Below, piece after piece: positions 1-9,408 of a stretch of 64,000 nucleotides of DNA. The position numbers were made by a program, and so were the translations under genes. Positions within the stretch are counted from its first letter, which is position 1; every line of letters starts with the position of its first letter. The stretch is taken from assembly GCF_024764775.1 (NCBI RefSeq), contig NZ_JALIGC010000034.1, positions 211,683 through 275,682 of the forward strand. Reading direction: 5' to 3'. The notes beneath the pieces were generated by a model. It was not told where the DNA came from. It saw only the letters and a list, made by a program, of their open reading frames with translations, and did no database searches. The stretch is from Scandinavium manionii. GTDB lineage: Bacteria > Pseudomonadota > Gammaproteobacteria > Enterobacterales > Enterobacteriaceae.

Positions 1-1
1 G

Positions 2-604
2 GTGCTAAGCCTGTTTATCACCACCATGATTATCCAGGTGGCGACCGGTTCCATCGCCCCCATTTTGACGCTGTATGTACGAGAGCTGGCGGGTAACGTC
101 AGCAATATCGCGTTTATCAGCGGGATGATTGCCTCGGTACCCGGCGTTGCCGCGCTGATCAGCGCCCCTCGCCTGGGCAAGCTGGGCGATAGAATCGGGC
201 CAGAAAAAATCCTGATTGCGGCGCTGATCATCTCCGTTCTGCTGTTAATCCCGATGTCATTTGTGCAAACCCCCTGGCAGCTTGGCCTGCTGCGCTTTCT
301 GCTCGGTGCTGCCGACGGGGCGCTGCTGCCCGCGGTTCAGACACTGCTGGTGTACAATTCCACCAACCAAATTGCCGGACGCATTTTCAGCTATAACCAG
401 TCATTCCGCGATATCGGTAACGTCACCGGGCCACTGATTGGCGCCTCGGTTTCGGCGAGCTACGGTTTTCGCACAGTGTTCCTGGTGACCGCGAGTGTGG
501 TCATGTTCAACGCCATTTACACTGGCCTGAGTATGCGCCGTACACGACAGGCTGCCCTCGCCTCAGTGCAGAATGAAAGTGAAGACTCGTCTGCGGTGAA
601 TTAA
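2..604 (+). CDS. mdtG: MdtG multidrug efflux MFS transporter, C-terminal part
   Basis: This is the C-terminal 200 residues of a major facilitator; the 5' half lies before the window. MdtG is an inner-membrane drug:proton antiporter linked in E. coli to fosfomycin and deoxycholate tolerance. Several hydrophobic segments are visible. The motif GKLGDRIGPEK (about residues 59-69 of the fragment) is the MFS loop signature repeated at the start of the second half. The full family protein is about 400 residues, so roughly half is missing because of the window edge and not through decay. The gene lies upstream of msyB in the same direction, as in E. coli. Identification rests on recalled similarity and gene order. 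Confidence 0.9.
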   Translation: MLSLFITTMIIQVATGSIAPILTLYVRELAGNVSNIAFISGMIASVPGVAALISAPRLGKLGDRIGPEKILIAALIISVLLLIPMSFVQTPWQLGLLRFLLGAADGALLPAVQTLLVYNSTNQIAGRIFSYNQSFRDIGNVTGPLIGASVSASYGFRTVFLVTASVVMFNAIYTGLSMRRTRQAALASVQNESEDSSAVN

Positions 605-698
605 TCCATCAGGATGATTTTTCGTCTGACGTTCTTGCTTAATCTAAACTTCGTCTATTCTTTTCCTGAAAACCACGTCAAACCGCAGGGAGAATGAG

Positions 699-1073
699 AT
701 GACTATGTACGCCACGCTCGACGAAGCTATTGATGCGGCTCGTGAAGAGTTCGTTGCCAGCAGCCCCAATCCGGGAGAGGAAGAACTCAGTGTTCAGCAG
801 CTCAACTTACAGAAATACATCCTGCAGGATGGCGATATTATGTGGCAGGCCGAATTCTTTGCCACTGAAGGCGAAGAAGGCGAATGCCTGCCGATGGTGA
901 GCGGAGAAGGTGCGCAAAGCGTCTTTGACGGCGATTTCGACGAGATTGAGCTGACTCAGGAGTGGATTGAAGAAAATACGCTCCACGAGTGGGATGAGGG
1001 CGAATTTCAGCTCGAACCGCCTCTGGACACCGAAGAGGGCCAGACGGCAGCCGACGAGTGGGATGAACGCTAG
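699..1073 (+). CDS. msyB: MsyB acidic protein
   Basis: This 124-residue protein is extremely acidic, with many Glu and Asp (for example GEEGE, DGDFDEIE, DEGEFQ) and few basic residues. It matches MsyB, a cytoplasmic protein found in E. coli as a multicopy suppressor of secY and secA defects; its mechanism is unknown. The start MTMYATLDEAI is preceded by the Shine-Dalgarno AGGGAG. The stop codon abuts the end of the convergent yceK gene with no gap. Gene order mdtG-msyB-yceK-opgH is the same as in E. coli. Confidence 0.92.
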   Translation: MTMYATLDEAIDAAREEFVASSPNPGEEELSVQQLNLQKYILQDGDIMWQAEFFATEGEEGECLPMVSGEGAQSVFDGDFDEIELTQEWIEENTLHEWDEGEFQLEPPLDTEEGQTAADEWDER

Positions 1074-1316
1074 TTACTCGTAAGGGCCATGGTTCGCGTC
1101 GATGGGTAACAGCAATGTATCGAAGACCAGCGAGAACGGCAGATCGAGGATGGTGATGTAACGCCATGCGGAATCTCTGACGTCCCACTGCACGCCGGGA
1201 TAGTACTGATTTCCGTGCCCCTGGCCCGGAATGGTCCGACTGATAATGCTGCCGCAGCCGCTCAGCGCGAGCGCCATCAGGCACACTGCCAGGATCCTCA
1301 CCGCGTTTCTGTTCAT
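1074..1316 (-). CDS. yceK: YceK family small lipoprotein
   Basis: An 80-residue protein starting MNRNAVRILAVCL with a lipobox LSGC, so it is predicted to be exported and lipidated on Cys. It matches YceK (DUF1375), a conserved enterobacterial lipoprotein with no defined biochemical role. A longer reading frame exists upstream, but the chosen ATG has a good Shine-Dalgarno (GAGG, 7 bases before it) and places the signal peptide at the N-terminus. It lies just downstream of opgH in the same direction but is separated from it by a hairpin terminator. Its end abuts msyB. Confidence 0.85.
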   Translation of the reverse strand: MNRNAVRILAVCLMALALSGCGSIISRTIPGQGHGNQYYPGVQWDVRDSAWRYITILDLPFSLVFDTLLLPIDANHGPYE

Positions 1317-1331
1317 CAAAACCTCATTAAA

Positions 1332-1358
1332 AAAATACCGGTCAATCGACCGGTATTT
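1332..1358 (-). terminator. Rho-independent terminator after opgH
   Basis: Perfect inverted repeat with arms AAATACCGGTC and GACCGGTATTT around an AATC loop. On the minus strand a run of seven T residues follows, so it should end opgGH transcription. It overlaps the region just upstream of yceK, which suggests yceK has its own promoter or relies on read-through. Confidence 0.8.
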
Positions 1359-1384
1359 TATTTTCAAACGCGTTACCGCGGAAG

Positions 1385-3913
1385 TTACTTCGCTTTAATC
1401 GCCGTAGGATTCAGCGTTATTTCCGCGTAATTGTTCACCCACGAAGAGTATCTCTCCGGCGAAGACCACACGCGATAGTGCATGCGCGCCATGGTCACCG
1501 GATCGCTCAGCAGCACCAGGCGGCGGTCGCGATTCAGTTTGTCCGGCGTTTCGTTCAGCGCCTGCTCAACGTGACGGTCGCGGGCAATTTCTTGCACTTT
1601 ACTGTCACGGTGACGCGCGGTCGCCATCGCTATTGCCAGGGCGTTAAACGACGGGTTAAATACCGCGTGCATAAAGCCATTGTCCAGCGAACGGGTACGG
1701 TTCAGCACCACGTACTTGTCGGTATCTTTCAGAACCTGCGGCGGGGAATACTCTTCCGGGATCAGGAACAGCTTCCAGCGTTTGGTACGCAGACCGACGG
1801 TCGCACGGCTGGAAATCACCGACACGAACGGCGACAGGATCAGCGAGAAGACAATCGGTGCCAGCCAGAACAGGAAACGCAAGTCCAGCCACGCCATACC
1901 GGCGGCCCACACCAGACCCAGCAGCAGCTGAGAACCGTGGCGCATGAAGGCTTCACCCCATGGGGTTGAGTCATCATCACGCTGTGGTGAATTCCATACC
2001 ACTTCCCAGCCAAGGAACGCACTGACCACAAACACGGTGTGGAACAGCATACGTACCGGGGCCAGCAACACTGAGAACAATACTTCCAGCAGCAGGGAAA
2101 GGGTCACGCGGCAGAAACCGCCAAACTCTTTCGATCCTTTGCACCAGATGAGGATGATACTCAGCAGCTTAGGCAGGAACAGCAGCACCATAGTGGACGC
2201 AAACAGCGCGATAGCGAGTTCCGGACGCCACTGTGGCCACACCGGGAACAGCTGACGCGGCTGCAGGAAGTACTGCGGCTCGGTGAGCGCATGAACCACC
2301 TGGAGCGCCGTCGACAACGCCAGGAACATAAACCACAGCGGCGCAGACAGGTATGACATTACCCCCGTCAGGAACACCGCACGGTGTACCGGGTGCATGC
2401 CTTTTACGAGGAACAGACGGAAGTTCATTAGGTTCCCGTGACACCAGCGACGGTCACGTTTCAGTTCGTCCAGCAGGTTTGGCGGCAGCTCTTCATACGA
2501 ACCTGGCAAGTCATAGGCAATCCACACGCCCCATCCTGCACGACGCATCAGCGCCGCTTCCACGAAGTCGTGGGAGAGGATAGAACCGGCAAACGAACCT
2601 TCGCCCGGCAATGGTGCCAGCGCACAGTGCTCAATGAACGGCTTCACGCGGATAATGGCATTATGACCCCAGTAGTGGGATTCACCCAACTGCCAGAAGT
2701 GCAGACCAGCGGTAAACAGCGGGCCGTAAACGCGGGTCGCAAACTGTTGGCAACGCGCATACAGCGTGTCCATGCCAGAAGCTTTTGGCGAAGACTGGAT
2801 GATCCCGGCGTTCGGGTTCGCTTCCATCAGACGCACCAGGCCACACAGACAGTCACCGGTCATGACGGAGTCAGCGTCCAGCACCACCATGTAGCTGTAC
2901 TGATTGCCCCAACGACGGCAGAAGTCATCGATGTTGCCGCTTTTACGCTTCACACGACGACGACGACGACGGTAGAAAATCTGCCCTTCGCCCTGCACTT
3001 CTGCAATCAGCTCCATCCACGCTTTCTGCTCACGCATACAGATATCAGGGTCATAACTGTCACTGAGCACGTACACGTCGAAATGCTTGTGGTTACCGGT
3101 GGCTTTCACCGATTCCCAGGTCGCTCGCAGGCCTGCAAATACGCGGTCTACGTCTTCGTTACAGATAGGCATGATAAGCGCGGTGCGATGTTCAGGATTC
3201 AGCGCTTCGTCACCGACGGTTGACGCTGAAATACTGTATTTATCGCGGCCAATCAGCAGTTGCAGGAAGCCCATTAAGGCGGTCCAGAAACCGGCGGAAA
3301 CCCAACAGAACAGGATGGCGAAAAGGATGAGGATCCCCGTTTGCAGCACGTATGGCAGCAGCTGCATAAAGGAAACCAGCAGATCCTGGCCGCGCATGTC
3401 CATTGGGTTAACCAGCGCCCAGCCCTGATACGGCAGAATAGTTTTCATATACCAGGTTGCGACGACGGTTTGCGCCAGCGTCAGCAACAGCAGAATGTAA
3501 CGACGGATAGTCCCGACGGTACGCCACTTGGTCTCATGCTCACGCTCTTCCTGAGTCAGGCGTGACAAATAACGCGGCTGAACCTCACGGCCCAGCATTC
3601 TGTCCCAGAAGCGACCAATCGGGTTGGTGCGCCATGGGTCCGGGAACATTGAAGAACGCGTCGCTTTTGGCATAGCCTCGAGCTGTGTGCGCCCTTCCGC
3701 GTCTTTGATTAACTGCCCTTCAGCCAGCGAATCCGGCCACGCCTGCTCCAGACGCGCTTTTACCGAACCGAGCGGTGAATCATCTTCACGCGTAATAGGG
3801 GTCTGTTCGGTATCCAGCGCCTGATGCAGAGCACGAAAATCAGTGGTCGGCAATGCGGTCTTCTCAATATCAGAGAGAGGCATTGCATCGATGTATTCGT
3901 TTATCTTATTCAT
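1385..3913 (-). CDS. opgH: OpgH osmoregulated periplasmic glucan glucosyltransferase
   Basis: Inner-membrane glucosyltransferase (842 residues from the chosen start) that polymerises UDP-glucose into the beta-1,2-glucan backbone of osmoregulated periplasmic glucans. In E. coli it also acts as a nutrient-dependent inhibitor of FtsZ. The GT2 catalytic region shows DADS and an RDRRW motif (family Q/RxxRW type). An Arg-rich stretch RRRRRRVKRK lies before it, and several transmembrane segments flank the catalytic domain. The start MNKINEYIDAM matches the E. coli N-terminus; ten extra in-frame residues upstream are unlikely to be used. It overlaps the end of opgG by 8 bp, which indicates translational coupling in an opgGH operon. 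Confidence 0.97.
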   Translation of the reverse strand: MNKINEYIDAMPLSDIEKTALPTTDFRALHQALDTEQTPITREDDSPLGSVKARLEQAWPDSLAEGQLIKDAEGRTQLEAMPKATRSSMFPDPWRTNPIGRFWDRMLGREVQPRYLSRLTQEEREHETKWRTVGTIRRYILLLLTLAQTVVATWYMKTILPYQGWALVNPMDMRGQDLLVSFMQLLPYVLQTGILILFAILFCWVSAGFWTALMGFLQLLIGRDKYSISASTVGDEALNPEHRTALIMPICNEDVDRVFAGLRATWESVKATGNHKHFDVYVLSDSYDPDICMREQKAWMELIAEVQGEGQIFYRRRRRRVKRKSGNIDDFCRRWGNQYSYMVVLDADSVMTGDCLCGLVRLMEANPNAGIIQSSPKASGMDTLYARCQQFATRVYGPLFTAGLHFWQLGESHYWGHNAIIRVKPFIEHCALAPLPGEGSFAGSILSHDFVEAALMRRAGWGVWIAYDLPGSYEELPPNLLDELKRDRRWCHGNLMNFRLFLVKGMHPVHRAVFLTGVMSYLSAPLWFMFLALSTALQVVHALTEPQYFLQPRQLFPVWPQWRPELAIALFASTMVLLFLPKLLSIILIWCKGSKEFGGFCRVTLSLLLEVLFSVLLAPVRMLFHTVFVVSAFLGWEVVWNSPQRDDDSTPWGEAFMRHGSQLLLGLVWAAGMAWLDLRFLFWLAPIVFSLILSPFVSVISSRATVGLRTKRWKLFLIPEEYSPPQVLKDTDKYVVLNRTRSLDNGFMHAVFNPSFNALAIAMATARHRDSKVQEIARDRHVEQALNETPDKLNRDRRLVLLSDPVTMARMHYRVWSSPERYSSWVNNYAEITLNPTAIKAK

Positions 3914-5441
3914 TAGCAGGTAGCTGATAGCTCCAGGTTTCACTCAGCGTCTGATCGCCATTGACCAGGGCCGCACGCATGTCGGTCGTTTTCTTCACAT
4001 CTTTGACTTTCACACGCATCGTCAGACGCCAGCCTTTTGTCATCGGGTTATAGCGAACATTGCTGTCCACGATTTCTCCGTTGTCACCAATACTGGTCTG
4101 GGCGGTAACCGGCGTATCCTGCGGCATCTTTTTCATGTCCGCACCGGTGTAGTCGACGACAAACGCGATAGTGCCATCGGGCTGACGAATGAGGTTCGAC
4201 TGCTTCACATCACCTGTTGAACGACGTGTCTGCATCACATACGCGCTATCCGGTGCGTGCAGTTTGTCTTCGTCACGGCTGAAAGTGATGGTGTATTTGA
4301 AGTTCATCTCTTTGCCTGGGTCCGGCAGCTGATCCGGGGTCCAGTAAGCGACGATGTTATCGTTGGTTTCGTCGTTGGTTGGAATTTCCACCAGCTCGAC
4401 TTTCCCTTTACCCCAGTCACCTTTCGGGGTAATCCACGCGCTTGGGCGCAGGTCATAACGATCGTCCAAATCCTCATAACGCGAGAACTGACGACCACGC
4501 TGCAACAGACCAAAGCCTTGCGGATTTTCGGTCGCGTAGCTGCTCACTGCGAGGTGTTTCGGGTTATTCAGCGGACGCCAAATCCATTCACCGTTACCGG
4601 CCAGAATAGACAGACCGTTAGAGTCATGCAGTTCAGGACGGAAATTGGTGGTCGGAGATGGCTGATTCGGCCCAAACAGGAACATGCTGGTCAGTGGTGC
4701 CACGCCCAGTTTGCCCACTTTATCGCGCAGGTAAACTTTAGACTGCACATCAACCACGGTATCGCGGCCAGGCATCACGACAAAGCGATAGGCGCCGGTC
4801 GCACGCGGGGAATCCAGCAGTGCATAAATAGTCAGACGTTTGTCGGTCGCTTTTGGACGCTCAATCCAGAACTCACGAAAACGCGGGAACTCTTCGCCGG
4901 ATGGCAAAGCAGTATCAATGGCGAGGCCGCGGGCAGACAAGCCATAGGTTTGGCCCTGACCGAGAACGCGGAAATAGCTGGCTCCGAGCATGCTGACGAT
5001 TTCGTCGTTTTTATCTTTGCTGTTGATCGGATACAGCACTTTAAACCCGGCAAAACCCAGATCCTTGACGGTGTCTTTATCATGCTGGACATTGCCAAAA
5101 TTGAAGTAATCCGGGCTGTATTTGATTTTCTTCACCGACGTGGCCGTCACTTCATTAATGGCGACTGGCGTGTCGAAATACATCCCCTGATGGTAGAACT
5201 CAAGCTTGAACGGAGTCTTGACCTTGCTCCAGTAAGCTTTGTCGTGGTTAAACTGAATTTGCTGATAATCCGCGTATTTCATGTCGCGGAAAACGGAGGG
5301 CAGGTTACTTTTTGGCGCTTCGTAGCCCTTGCCGGCGAGCGATTTCGCTTCCTTCGCTACATCATCAATACTGAACGCCCATGCAGATGAAGTACACAGG
5401 GACAACATTATGGCTGCGCCTATCCAACGCAGTTTCATCAT
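3906..5441 (-). CDS. opgG: OpgG periplasmic glucan biosynthesis protein
   Basis: Periplasmic protein of 511 residues, needed with OpgH for osmoregulated periplasmic glucan synthesis, probably for branching or release of the glucan. The N-terminus MMKLRWIGAAIMLSLCTSSAWA is a typical signal peptide with cleavage after AWA, and the rest aligns closely with E. coli OpgG by eye. An alternative ATG six codons upstream (at 5459) cannot be excluded, since neither start has a strong Shine-Dalgarno. First gene of opgGH; it diverges from opgC across about 270 bp, so the three glucan genes probably share a control region. Confidence 0.95.
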   Translation of the reverse strand: MMKLRWIGAAIMLSLCTSSAWAFSIDDVAKEAKSLAGKGYEAPKSNLPSVFRDMKYADYQQIQFNHDKAYWSKVKTPFKLEFYHQGMYFDTPVAINEVTATSVKKIKYSPDYFNFGNVQHDKDTVKDLGFAGFKVLYPINSKDKNDEIVSMLGASYFRVLGQGQTYGLSARGLAIDTALPSGEEFPRFREFWIERPKATDKRLTIYALLDSPRATGAYRFVVMPGRDTVVDVQSKVYLRDKVGKLGVAPLTSMFLFGPNQPSPTTNFRPELHDSNGLSILAGNGEWIWRPLNNPKHLAVSSYATENPQGFGLLQRGRQFSRYEDLDDRYDLRPSAWITPKGDWGKGKVELVEIPTNDETNDNIVAYWTPDQLPDPGKEMNFKYTITFSRDEDKLHAPDSAYVMQTRRSTGDVKQSNLIRQPDGTIAFVVDYTGADMKKMPQDTPVTAQTSIGDNGEIVDSNVRYNPMTKGWRLTMRVKVKDVKKTTDMRAALVNGDQTLSETWSYQLPANE

Positions 5442-5710
5442 CTGTGGTTTATTTTTCATAAGTAGTAAGCACTTCCCCCTTTGTGTGCTTAAATCGATCC
5501 GATCCATTTTAATGGAAACTCAAGCAATCCGACAACATAATCCCCATTTTGTTCGGCTCGGTGGCCTATGGAATAAACAACGTTCCACACCGGTATGCAC
5601 TTTGCGTGCTACTCCTAAAGACAGGTTCCCGGACTTCGTGTAGGGTTGCTCGAATTTAACTGTTATCGTACTGGCCGATAAGACGATTAGTCTGAGATTT
5701 CATTGATTTT

Positions 5711-6871
5711 ATGAATAATACACCACCGCAACGCGAATATTTCCTCGACTCCATCCGCGCCTGGCTGATGCTGTTGGGTATCCCTTTCCATATCTCCCTG
5801 ATTTATTCCAGCCACACCTGGCACGTCAACAGTGCTGAACCTTCGTGGTGGCTGACGCTGTTCAACGATTTTGTTCACTCATTCCGTATGCAGGTCTTTT
5901 TCGTCATTTCCGGCTATTTCTCGTACATGCTTTTTTTGCGCTATCCAATGAAGAAATGGTGGACGGTGCGCGTGGAGCGCGTCGGCATCCCGATGTTGAC
6001 TGCCATTCCCCTGTTGACGCTGCCGCAATTTTTAATGCTTCAGCACGTTGAGGGAAAATCGGCGACCTGGCATACGCTGACCGGCTATCAAAAATTCAAC
6101 ACTCTGGCGTGGGAACTGGTGTCTCACCTGTGGTTCCTGTTGGTTCTGGTGGTGCTGACCACACTCGGGCTGGCGCTGTTCCATTGGATCAAAAAACGCC
6201 AGCAGGCCTCGATTATCGCGTTTTTCAATAACGTTTCCATGGGCCAGTTGACCGGGCTGTTCCTTGCACTGGGCATTGTGTACGCCATTATTCGCCGGAC
6301 GCTGTTCATCGTGTATCCCCCGATACTCAGCGACGGTATCTTTAATTTCGTGGTGATGCAGACCCTGTTCTATCTGCCGTTCTTTATTCTTGGCGCGCAG
6401 GCGTTCGTGAATCCACGTCTGAAAGATTTGTTCACCACCCCGTCACCGTGGTGCATGGCCGGAGCGGCGCTCGGCTTTATCGCCTATCGCCTGAACCAGC
6501 AATACGGCTCTGGCGACGCCTGGATGTATGAAACCGAATACGTGATTACGATGGTATTGGGCCTGTGGATGGTGAACGTGGTGTTTGCGTTTGGCCACCG
6601 GATGTTGAATTTCAAATCCAGCCGCGTGACCTATTTTGTCAACGCCTCGCTGTTTATTTATCTGGTACACCATCCGCTGACCCTGCTGTACGGCGCGTGG
6701 ATCACCCCGTACATCCACTCCAACCTGGTCGGCTTTATCACTGGTCTGGTGTTCGTTATCGGGATTGCAATTATCCTGTACGAAATTCATCTTCGCATTC
6801 CGCTGCTGCGTTTCCTGTTCTCAGGCAAACCGCAGACGTCGCCGAACAAAACTCAGCCTTCCGCACAGTAA
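5711..6871 (+). CDS. opgC: OpgC glucan succinyltransferase
   Basis: Integral inner-membrane acyltransferase (386 residues) of the acyltransferase-3 family. It transfers succinyl groups to osmoregulated periplasmic glucans. The N-terminus REYFLDSIRAWLMLLGIPFHIS contains the D-x-x-R and H of the family core motif, and about ten hydrophobic segments follow (for example SHLWFLLVLVVLTTLGL). Its length matches E. coli OpgC (385). It is divergent from opgG and ends in a GC-rich hairpin shared with the convergent clsC. Confidence 0.95.
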   Translation: MNNTPPQREYFLDSIRAWLMLLGIPFHISLIYSSHTWHVNSAEPSWWLTLFNDFVHSFRMQVFFVISGYFSYMLFLRYPMKKWWTVRVERVGIPMLTAIPLLTLPQFLMLQHVEGKSATWHTLTGYQKFNTLAWELVSHLWFLLVLVVLTTLGLALFHWIKKRQQASIIAFFNNVSMGQLTGLFLALGIVYAIIRRTLFIVYPPILSDGIFNFVVMQTLFYLPFFILGAQAFVNPRLKDLFTTPSPWCMAGAALGFIAYRLNQQYGSGDAWMYETEYVITMVLGLWMVNVVFAFGHRMLNFKSSRVTYFVNASLFIYLVHHPLTLLYGAWITPYIHSNLVGFITGLVFVIGIAIILYEIHLRIPLLRFLFSGKPQTSPNKTQPSAQ

Positions 6872-6877
6872 TAGAAA

Positions 6878-6899
6878 CGGGCCGCACAGAGGCGGCCCG
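6878..6899. terminator. Hairpin between opgC and clsC
   Basis: GC-rich inverted repeat CGGGCCGC / GCGGCCCG lies exactly between the convergent stop codons of opgC and clsC. There is no strong T run on either side, so bidirectional termination is inferred from its position. Confidence 0.55.
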
Positions 6900-6900
6900 A

Positions 6901-8376
6901 TTACAACAACCACTCCACCGGCAACACATACGCTATCAGCACTAAAATACGCTGCCAGATTTTGGCCTGAGGCTCTTTGCGTAACTCGGTTTCCTGCCCG
7001 TCTTCCCTGTCTATCCAGTGAATTTTTCCCCATCGCGTTAGCTTGAGTTTCCAGGCGGCGTCGCGCTGACTTTTCAGAAAACGATGGTGAATGCGCTGGG
7101 CGAGATGCTCGCTGTCGATAACCAGCCCCATTTCGGTATTGAGCAGCGCCGAACGCGGGTCGAAATTAAACGAGCCGATAAACACTTTTTTTCCATCAAT
7201 ACTGAAGGTTTTGGCGTGCAGACTGGAGCCGGAGTTACCGGTCAAACCGCGGTCGCGGATGCCTGGCCGTGGATGTTGCGTCGGTTTCAGCTCGTAAAGT
7301 TCGACGCCGTGACGAAGCAACTTCTTACGCCAGCGCGCATAACCCGCGTGAACCACCGCCACATCATTCGCCGCCAGGGAGTTAGTCAGAATCGCGACTT
7401 TCACCCCTTTGCGCACCAGCTGCAGAATTTGCGCCACACCCGCGCGGCCCGGCACAAAATAAGAAGAGATAATATCGATATTCGATTCGGGCGTACCCAT
7501 CGCGCGGCGTAATCGTTCAGGCAGCAAACTGCGCGGGGCAGCTCTCCCCTCCCCTTTGCGCGGATCGTCGCTGAGCAGTTTGGTTTGCGCGTGGATAAAA
7601 GATAAATCCCCCTGCGACATGCGCCGGGCAATTTCGGTTGTCGCCAGTTTTTCCAGATAGCGATCAGCGGCAATCTGCTGTTCATCGGAAAATGCCGGCA
7701 AAGACGGCTTTACCCTTGGCGTATTGTCCGATGGAAGCACCTGTTGTAGGGTTGCCACTGATTCACACTGCCAGTAGCGCTCGAAATCCCGTTCCACTTC
7801 TGCGACAACGTGCCCTGTCGCCAGCACGTCAAGATCGGTAAACAAGGGTTCTTCACCGATACCGAAATAGGCATCGCCCACGTTGCGCCCACCGATGATG
7901 GTCGCCAGACAGTCCGCACTAAAACTTTTGTTATGCATCCGGCGGTTGAGACGCGCAAAATCGGTCAGATAACCCAGCATCCGCAGAGTACGAAATGAAA
8001 AGGGGTTGAACAGCCGCACGTCAATATTGGGGTGCGCATCCAGTATTTTGAGCGTGTCGTCCAGCCCGCTGGTGTTATTGTCATCCAATAATAATCGTAC
8101 CTTCACGCCCCGGTCTGCGGCGTCCATCAGTGCCTGAAACAACAATCGGCCGGAGACGTCGTCTTCCCAGATATAGTACTGCACATCGAGGGTGCGCTCT
8201 GCCAGGGCAGCAAGTTGATAGCGCGCCGCAAAAGCTTCAAGACTGTCTTCGAGCGTGTGGATCCCACAAACTGTTGCCGAGGCGTTCTCTGAAGAAGCCA
8301 GCGCCTGGTGCAGGCGGGTGTCAGTTTCCCTGCTGGCTAAGTAATCGTGCATATAGATGTGCACTGTCCTCATCAA
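6901..8376 (-). CDS. clsC: ClsC cardiolipin synthase
   Basis: Phospholipase D-superfamily enzyme that makes cardiolipin; E. coli ClsC uses phosphatidylethanolamine as phosphatidyl donor to phosphatidylglycerol. Two HKD catalytic motifs are present: H148-x-K150-x4-D155 (HNKSFSAD) and H387-x-K389-x4-D394 (HAKTFSID), each followed by a GG/GS-x-N segment. At 491 residues it is slightly longer than E. coli ClsC because of a different N-terminus; ATGs at 8376, 8373 and 8352 are all possible. The start lies inside the end of ymdB, so the two are probably cotranscribed, and E. coli ClsC activity is known to depend on co-expressed YmdB. Confidence 0.93.
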   Translation of the reverse strand: MMRTVHIYMHDYLASRETDTRLHQALASSENASATVCGIHTLEDSLEAFAARYQLAALAERTLDVQYYIWEDDVSGRLLFQALMDAADRGVKVRLLLDDNNTSGLDDTLKILDAHPNIDVRLFNPFSFRTLRMLGYLTDFARLNRRMHNKSFSADCLATIIGGRNVGDAYFGIGEEPLFTDLDVLATGHVVAEVERDFERYWQCESVATLQQVLPSDNTPRVKPSLPAFSDEQQIAADRYLEKLATTEIARRMSQGDLSFIHAQTKLLSDDPRKGEGRAAPRSLLPERLRRAMGTPESNIDIISSYFVPGRAGVAQILQLVRKGVKVAILTNSLAANDVAVVHAGYARWRKKLLRHGVELYELKPTQHPRPGIRDRGLTGNSGSSLHAKTFSIDGKKVFIGSFNFDPRSALLNTEMGLVIDSEHLAQRIHHRFLKSQRDAAWKLKLTRWGKIHWIDREDGQETELRKEPQAKIWQRILVLIAYVLPVEWLL

Positions 8377-8851
8377 AGCAAACGAAAGTTACCTGTTCAG
8401 GTAACGCGTGGCTGGCAAGCCAGCGATCGACGGTCGTAAACGCAATCGCCGCCGCAGCAGCTTTAGGATAACCGTAAACGCCGGTACTGATAGCGGGAAA
8501 AGCCAGGGTGCGATAACCGTTGGCTTCCGCCAACTGTAGGCTGTTACGGTAAGCGTCTTCCAGCAACGCAGCTTCGTGCTGTTCCCCACCGTGCCACACC
8601 GGCCCGACGGCGTGGATAACCGCTTTAGCATTTAGATTACCGGCCTCGGTTATCACCGCGTGACCAGCGGGACACTCCCCTTGCTGCTGGCGCACTTTTT
8701 TGCAGGCTTCCAGTAATGCCGGGCCTGCAGCCCGATGAATGGCCCCGTCCACACCCCCACCCCCCAGTAACGACGGATTGGCGGCGTTGACGATAACATC
8801 GACATCGAGGGTAGTGATATCGGCCTGAAGGATTTGGATCCGCGCGTTCAT
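8321..8851 (-). CDS. ymdB: YmdB macrodomain O-acetyl-ADP-ribose deacetylase / RNase III regulator
   Basis: Single macrodomain protein (176 residues). The signatures NAANPSLLGGGGVDGAIH and STGVYGYP form the ADP-ribose pocket. E. coli YmdB deacetylates O-acetyl-ADP-ribose and inhibits RNase III. The start MNARIQILQADIT was chosen because AGGAG lies 7 bases before it and it matches the E. coli N-terminus; an upstream ATG eight codons earlier is less likely. First gene of the ymdB-clsC pair, overlapping clsC. Confidence 0.93.
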   Translation of the reverse strand: MNARIQILQADITTLDVDVIVNAANPSLLGGGGVDGAIHRAAGPALLEACKKVRQQQGECPAGHAVITEAGNLNAKAVIHAVGPVWHGGEQHEAALLEDAYRNSLQLAEANGYRTLAFPAISTGVYGYPKAAAAAIAFTTVDRWLASHALPEQVTFVCFDEDSAHLYARLLSQQGN

Positions 8852-8926
8852 AAATTTCTCCTGCCGAACGTTCACTTAAGTTCAAGTTTAGTCAAAAGCA
8901 GGAGAAAGCGTTTATCCGTAAAGAGG

Positions 8927-9250
8927 TTAACGGTAAGCGATGGTGACGACACCGAGTGTTTTCTGAGGATTAATATAGCGCATGCTAACGGTTGCCGCCT
9001 CGTTATTCACGACGTGCCCCGTAGCGGCCTGCTGGAAAGAAATAGCAGAAGTTTGCACCTGCCCTGCACGATGGCAGCTCATGGAAATATGCTGAGAACC
9101 GGTAGAAATGTTGCAAGGATCTTCGACAATCGACCCGACAAAATGAATGACGCCACCCTGGGCCTGAGAGGTCGTGGACATTGCGACGCCAGAGAACAAT
9201 GCCGACGACAGACAGGCAACAGCACACAGCTGTTGAGTTAAGGTTTTCAT
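8927..9250 (-). CDS. ymdA: YmdA, secreted fimbrial-like protein
   Basis: A 107-residue protein with a signal peptide (MKTLTQQLCAVACLSSALFSGVAMS). The mature part starts like a pilin domain (GGVIHFVGSIVEDPCNIS) and has a second Cys (SMSCHRAG) that could form the pilin disulphide. It corresponds by position and sequence type to E. coli YmdA, next to csgC. No role in curli is established. It is too short for a full pilin and no chaperone or usher is nearby. Confidence 0.8.
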   Translation of the reverse strand: MKTLTQQLCAVACLSSALFSGVAMSTTSQAQGGVIHFVGSIVEDPCNISTGSQHISMSCHRAGQVQTSAISFQQAATGHVVNNEAATVSMRYINPQKTLGVVTIAYR

Positions 9251-9408
9251 CGCGTAGCTCCGTGGAATGTAATCATCCCTGAGAGTGAGTTATGCACACG
9301 CTGCCCCGCACCGTGCGTACTTCAACAACACGACACTGCAAACCCTTAACGTAAAAGTAATCATCACTGTGAATTAACGCCAATCAATCTGTTAAAAATA
9401 GGGCGCTG

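Noticed and set aside
4257..5390. Long plus-strand ORF of 377 codons opposite opgG
   Set aside because: It is the antisense shadow of opgG, with no ribosome site and no recognisable family.
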